In this document: positions 4,901 through 6,219 of the stretch, one piece after another
Position numbering within the stretch: position 1 is the stretch's first letter
Layout: every line of letters begins with the position of its first letter
NCBI GenBank assembly: GCA_964521065.1
Contig: CAZFPQ010000362.1
Location: forward strand, 1-6,219
DNA: 6,219 nt
DNA from: CAYVAP01 sp964521065
Lineage (GTDB): Bacteria > Bacteroidota > Bacteroidia > J057
Direction of reading: 5' to 3'
Translations under genes and position numbers: made by a program
Notes under the pieces: model-generated
The model's database searches: none
Told to the model about the DNA's origin: nothing
The model's input: the letters and a program-made list of their open reading frames with translations, nothing else

Positions 4901-6215
4901 CATCTGTCAGCTTGGCGACCACCTCAGTCAACAACTCATCCCAGGTCTTTGTAAAACTATGCGACCTAAAACTGCTAGAATCAAACTCAAGCCTTTGCGA
5001 ATAATCCTTGATGATGGTATTAACCAACTCAGCTTTTTTCTCATTTCTAAAGGAGTAGTAGATTCTCAGCTTTTCAAGCTCGGCAACTTTCCGCCTTGCT
5101 GCATCATCCCGAATAGCATTGAGATTTGCACGGATGCTGCCCCAGATTTCCCGAACCTGATCGTCTGAATATTCCCCCTCAATAGCCCTATCCGTCACCT
5201 TAATCAATTCGTCCAGGGTGTCAACTTTCCACGAGCCAACGTACTCGATTTTTTCAGGCTCATACACCTTCTCCTCCCCATCTTTCCCCAGGACCACAAC
5301 GGTTTGCCCCGCCCTCACCAAGTCCGACACAAGCTTATCGAAGGCGTACCCTGAATAGCTCTCAAAGCTTTCCCCGTACTTATAATTCCCTTTTTCTGCC
5401 GATTTCCACGTAGCGTATTTACGGACCGTCTTGGCATGATCTAGGAAGACGATATAAAGATACCTTGAGCCATAATTTTTGCCAGTCTCCTTTTCAATAA
5501 GGATTGTCGCCTCAGGCCAAGTCTTTTCCAAACGGTCCATCAGCTTTTGAATAGGGGTCTTTGATGCAGCCACGTAGGCAAATAGTTCAATGAGCTGGGC
5601 TCTCATACCCTCCCTACTCAGCTCACGCCAGTCTGGCCAGTATCCAGTCCACTTTTTGACCAGCTTAGTGAGCTTTTCATTTTCTTTTGCATTCTCAGGG
5701 TTTTTAATGCTGTCATCCCGAATCCAGCCTAGCAGCATCTCCCTCAGCTTCCCCTTTTGACTCTTCCTGATCTTGAGCAATTCGAATCCAGGCTCAGGCA
5801 AGTCCTGCTTCTGAATAGATCGACGTGTTTTCTTAGGAGCCCTGACCGCCTCAGTGGCCACTTTTCCCGGCATAGGAATAGCTGGGCCAGTTGCCGGGAT
5901 TGACTGGTTCATACGTAGCTGGGCAGCACTTTGACGCTCCTCTCTAGTCGCGACCGGTGCCGGAAGCAAAGCACGGTATGGCGCGGCCGGTAGCGTCCAT
6001 TTTGGAGGGGCTGCAGCTCGTGCTGGAGTAGCTTTCTTTTTGCCGCGCCCAGCTCTTTTCTTTCGACTACCTACATTAATATTAGGCTCTCGGCCCTCAG
6101 TAGCGGTATCTACATCAAGAAAGTCAGACCTTCCAGGGCTTTTCATCCAGGTCAGCAGATCACGCAAGTTATGGGCACGAACAATGGCATGATCCTGAGA
6201 GGCATCTCGCATCAT
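1950..6215 (-). CDS. Large multidomain polyvalent protein: DNA methyltransferase plus ParB-like domain
   Basis: This 1421-residue protein has the following order. Residues 1-140 are a low-complexity, Ala/Pro/Lys/Arg-rich region with a basic patch (RKKRAGRGKKK, 51-61). Residues about 145-235 are helical. Residues about 238-345 look like an alpha/beta domain I do not recognise. Residues about 350-515 are charged helices. Residues 523-592 are a small domain containing LGGFYWKGNKGWNF. Residues about 610-860 are helical. Residues 891-1062 are a class I methyltransferase. A CADGS...GACAGHGG motif lies at 1082-1100. Residues 1113-1212 are ParB-like, and 1354-1412 are a coiled coil. Phage and conjugative-element polyvalent proteins mix such domains and are thought to protect or prepare incoming DNA; that role here is inferred. 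The start is an ATGATG pair at 6215 with AGGA directly against it, too close for normal spacing to the first ATG. The frame is open to the window edge, so the protein may be longer. No integral membrane segment or signal peptide is seen. Confidence 0.9.
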   Translation of the reverse strand: MMRDASQDHAIVRAHNLRDLLTWMKSPGRSDFLDVDTATEGREPNINVGSRKKRAGRGKKKATPARAAAPPKWTLPAAPYRALLPAPVATREERQSAAQLRMNQSIPATGPAIPMPGKVATEAVRAPKKTRRSIQKQDLPEPGFELLKIRKSQKGKLREMLLGWIRDDSIKNPENAKENEKLTKLVKKWTGYWPDWRELSREGMRAQLIELFAYVAASKTPIQKLMDRLEKTWPEATILIEKETGKNYGSRYLYIVFLDHAKTVRKYATWKSAEKGNYKYGESFESYSGYAFDKLVSDLVRAGQTVVVLGKDGEEKVYEPEKIEYVGSWKVDTLDELIKVTDRAIEGEYSDDQVREIWGSIRANLNAIRDDAARRKVAELEKLRIYYSFRNEKKAELVNTIIKDYSQRLEFDSSSFRSHSFTKTWDELLTEVVAKLTDEQIQSYVKALKEKEAEQQAKLDALKEGLENPQTLEDFQNKEKYRGLKSFTEEQRRRYDELQAQAARGKRKEEKAKANTVQQFQDDIPAEVDFKLAESVHSKTGEPVWVVTLNQFVDRDLWKKLNSRAKQLGGFYWKGNKGWNFKTQADAQSFISLDSVQKQVKEDEDDLSNLDAFRSMAQRIRQEAEETRNWVNTGKKTNTARRAREAASMEESAISSIYLANTMDAVANAVENGQFEYLSQIRQRTQLEELLRILRFAAIEYADAQQKQVYVDAGAKSFSRASYEVQSKASEAWNEARVKPYGEHLMPYIRFSRIGLYQMDLDSLAQEIEGKPGFKMIATSLRSTAAKTPRKTQSGRMTFVPLEGHFWDRKVGKIISATKGENWGPAARLRENRLAKGRLLRMGIETLPELRMALRELIQAQKIADGETPEISQDRELEIKLRERQKSLRKEYNFFPTPSSIVQDMISRAGLESGMKVLEPSAGKGDIADAMAALIGKENVDVVELAPILRNHLEKQGYNVVASDFMRYEPGPIYDRILMNPPFSNKQDAQHVLQAWKALKPGGRLLAIMGEGVFFRNHKADQKFRDWLDEQGGYSEKLPEGSFEDAFNSTAANTRLVVIDKDSSLSGLGAIFDSEGPGRRQCADGSWSDAGRGACAGHGGLKLNARGFPDASCYAQWFPVDQILTDEKRFQNRDRAYSEESVQRILRGYNPDKMDPVRIWRDLDGQVYMLSGHSRLEAMHRLEQPRIPARFFDGDEEQAVIFAKLEANRLGTSETLGETVKVYKMLRDKLGYTREQLKEAFQNSKQSTATLEAYSNLSPSGKWMEILGSKARKSFPLIEVKAAWAGALRLKYPSLTNFHENELWAWLMEHPRGSLQRKEDFFAHVGPIIGRLDFDPTKPLNLEKSNQRGVYARADTGPEMRRLQQLEKEIKENAQLIRLAQTQQEKTQRRNLQKRLLDEKQKLETNINTIAKTQSSLFGWT
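2580..2879 (-). other. ParB/sulfiredoxin-like domain in the large protein
   Basis: Residues 1113-1212 carry a ParB-like fold signature. WFPVDQILTDE opens the domain, DPVRIWRDLDGQVYMLSGHSRLEAMHRL (1155-1182) holds the G-H-S-R nucleotide-binding motif, and EEQAVIFAKLEANRL (1196-1210) corresponds to the conserved Glu-Asn-like helix (here EAN). A helical region follows (TLGETVKVYKMLRD, YTREQLKEAF) that resembles the helix-turn-helix part of ParB-like proteins. ParB folds bind or cleave nucleotides and DNA. In mobile-element polyvalent proteins they are often fused to methyltransferases. Whether this one acts as a nuclease, CTPase or DNA clamp cannot be told from sequence alone. Confidence 0.75.
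2916..2975 (-). other. DUF3761-like Cys/His motif in the large protein
   Basis: Residues 1081-1100 read QCADGSWSDAGRGACAGHGG. This matches my memory of the DUF3761 signature, roughly C-x-DG-x-x-S...GAC-x-x-HGG, usually seen in small secreted or surface proteins. Two cysteines (1082, 1095) and one histidine (1098) could form a disulfide or take part in metal binding, with C1113 nearby as a possible further ligand. It links the methyltransferase to the ParB-like domain. Its function in either setting is unknown to me. Confidence 0.5.
3030..3545 (-). other. Class I DNA methyltransferase domain (gamma motif order)
   Basis: Residues 891-1062 of the large protein contain the motifs of an amino-group DNA methyltransferase in the order X-I-IV. 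FFPTP (894-898) is motif X, VLEPSAGKGD (917-926) is the S-adenosylmethionine-binding motif I, and the acidic VVELAP (942-947) follows as motif II. ASDF (962-965) is motif III-like, and MNPPF (979-983) is catalytic motif IV. NPPF is typical of N6-adenine methyltransferases of the gamma type. Only about 80 residues follow NPPF before the next module, so no separate target-recognition domain is evident. Specificity may be low or supplied by other parts of the protein. The likely role is modification of the element's own DNA against host restriction. Confidence 0.85.
4440..4649 (-). other. Small GGFYW...GWNF domain within the large protein
   Basis: Residues 523-592 stand out between two charged helical regions. 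A strand-rich start (VDFKLAESV, EPVWVVTL) is followed by a helix (DLWKKLNSRAKQL) and then LGGFYWKGNKGWNFKTQADA. The pattern 'helix, Gly-Gly-aromatic, short basic turn, Gly-Trp-x-Phe, helix' resembles small accessory domains of phage and plasmid polyvalent proteins. I cannot name the family with certainty. A nucleic-acid-binding role is only a guess from the basic and aromatic residues. Confidence 0.45.
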
Positions 6216-6219
6216 TCCT

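Noticed and set aside
4563..5168. Plus-strand open frames with leucine-rich, membrane-like translations
   Set aside because: Leu/Ile/Phe-rich translations are expected opposite Lys/Glu-rich coiled-coil coding sequence. They have no ribosome sites or family resemblance.

Overview
The window looks like part of a temperate phage or related integrative element, probably from a Bacteroidota host. The host call is an inference. It rests on the integrase, whose box II reads Y-G-W-K-H-T, a variant I associate with Bacteroidota phage and transposon integrases, and on the lack of clear Shine-Dalgarno sequences. The DNA itself is moderate in GC and gives no taxonomic marker such as rRNA or a housekeeping gene.

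There are three genes. A tyrosine recombinase (10-936, + strand) converges on two minus-strand genes. The first of these is a 1421-residue multidomain protein (1950-6215). Its TAA stop region overlaps the start of the second by 10 bases, a 198-residue protein with an N-terminal membrane segment, a coiled coil and a PAS-like domain (1363-1959). The large protein combines an uncharacterised N-terminal half, a gamma-order class I DNA methyltransferase with an NPPF motif, a short DUF3761-like cysteine/histidine motif, a ParB/sulfiredoxin-like domain with GHSR, and a C-terminal coiled coil. This matches the 'polyvalent protein' architecture described for phages and conjugative elements, where such proteins are thought to act early after DNA entry, for example in anti-restriction.

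The convergent gap (937-1362) has no convincing gene but is full of structure. It holds an imperfect hairpin just after the integrase (985-1024), a strong intrinsic terminator for the minus-strand genes (1044-1076), a perfect 10-bp inverted repeat with a 9-base spacer (1111-1139), a 12-bp sequence repeated in inverted orientation (986-997 and 1200-1211), and two 11-bp direct repeats 21 bp apart (1278-1309) that overlap a bulged hairpin. Lying next to an integrase, this arrangement makes the gap a good candidate attachment site (attP or an att junction), with core and arm-type sites. That reading is inferred.

Working model: the integrase recombines the element at the adjacent structured region. 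The minus-strand operon, which probably began upstream of the window, ends in the large protein and the small membrane PAS protein. The operon is terminated at about 1044. Both window edges cut close to gene starts, so both the integrase and the large protein could begin further out.
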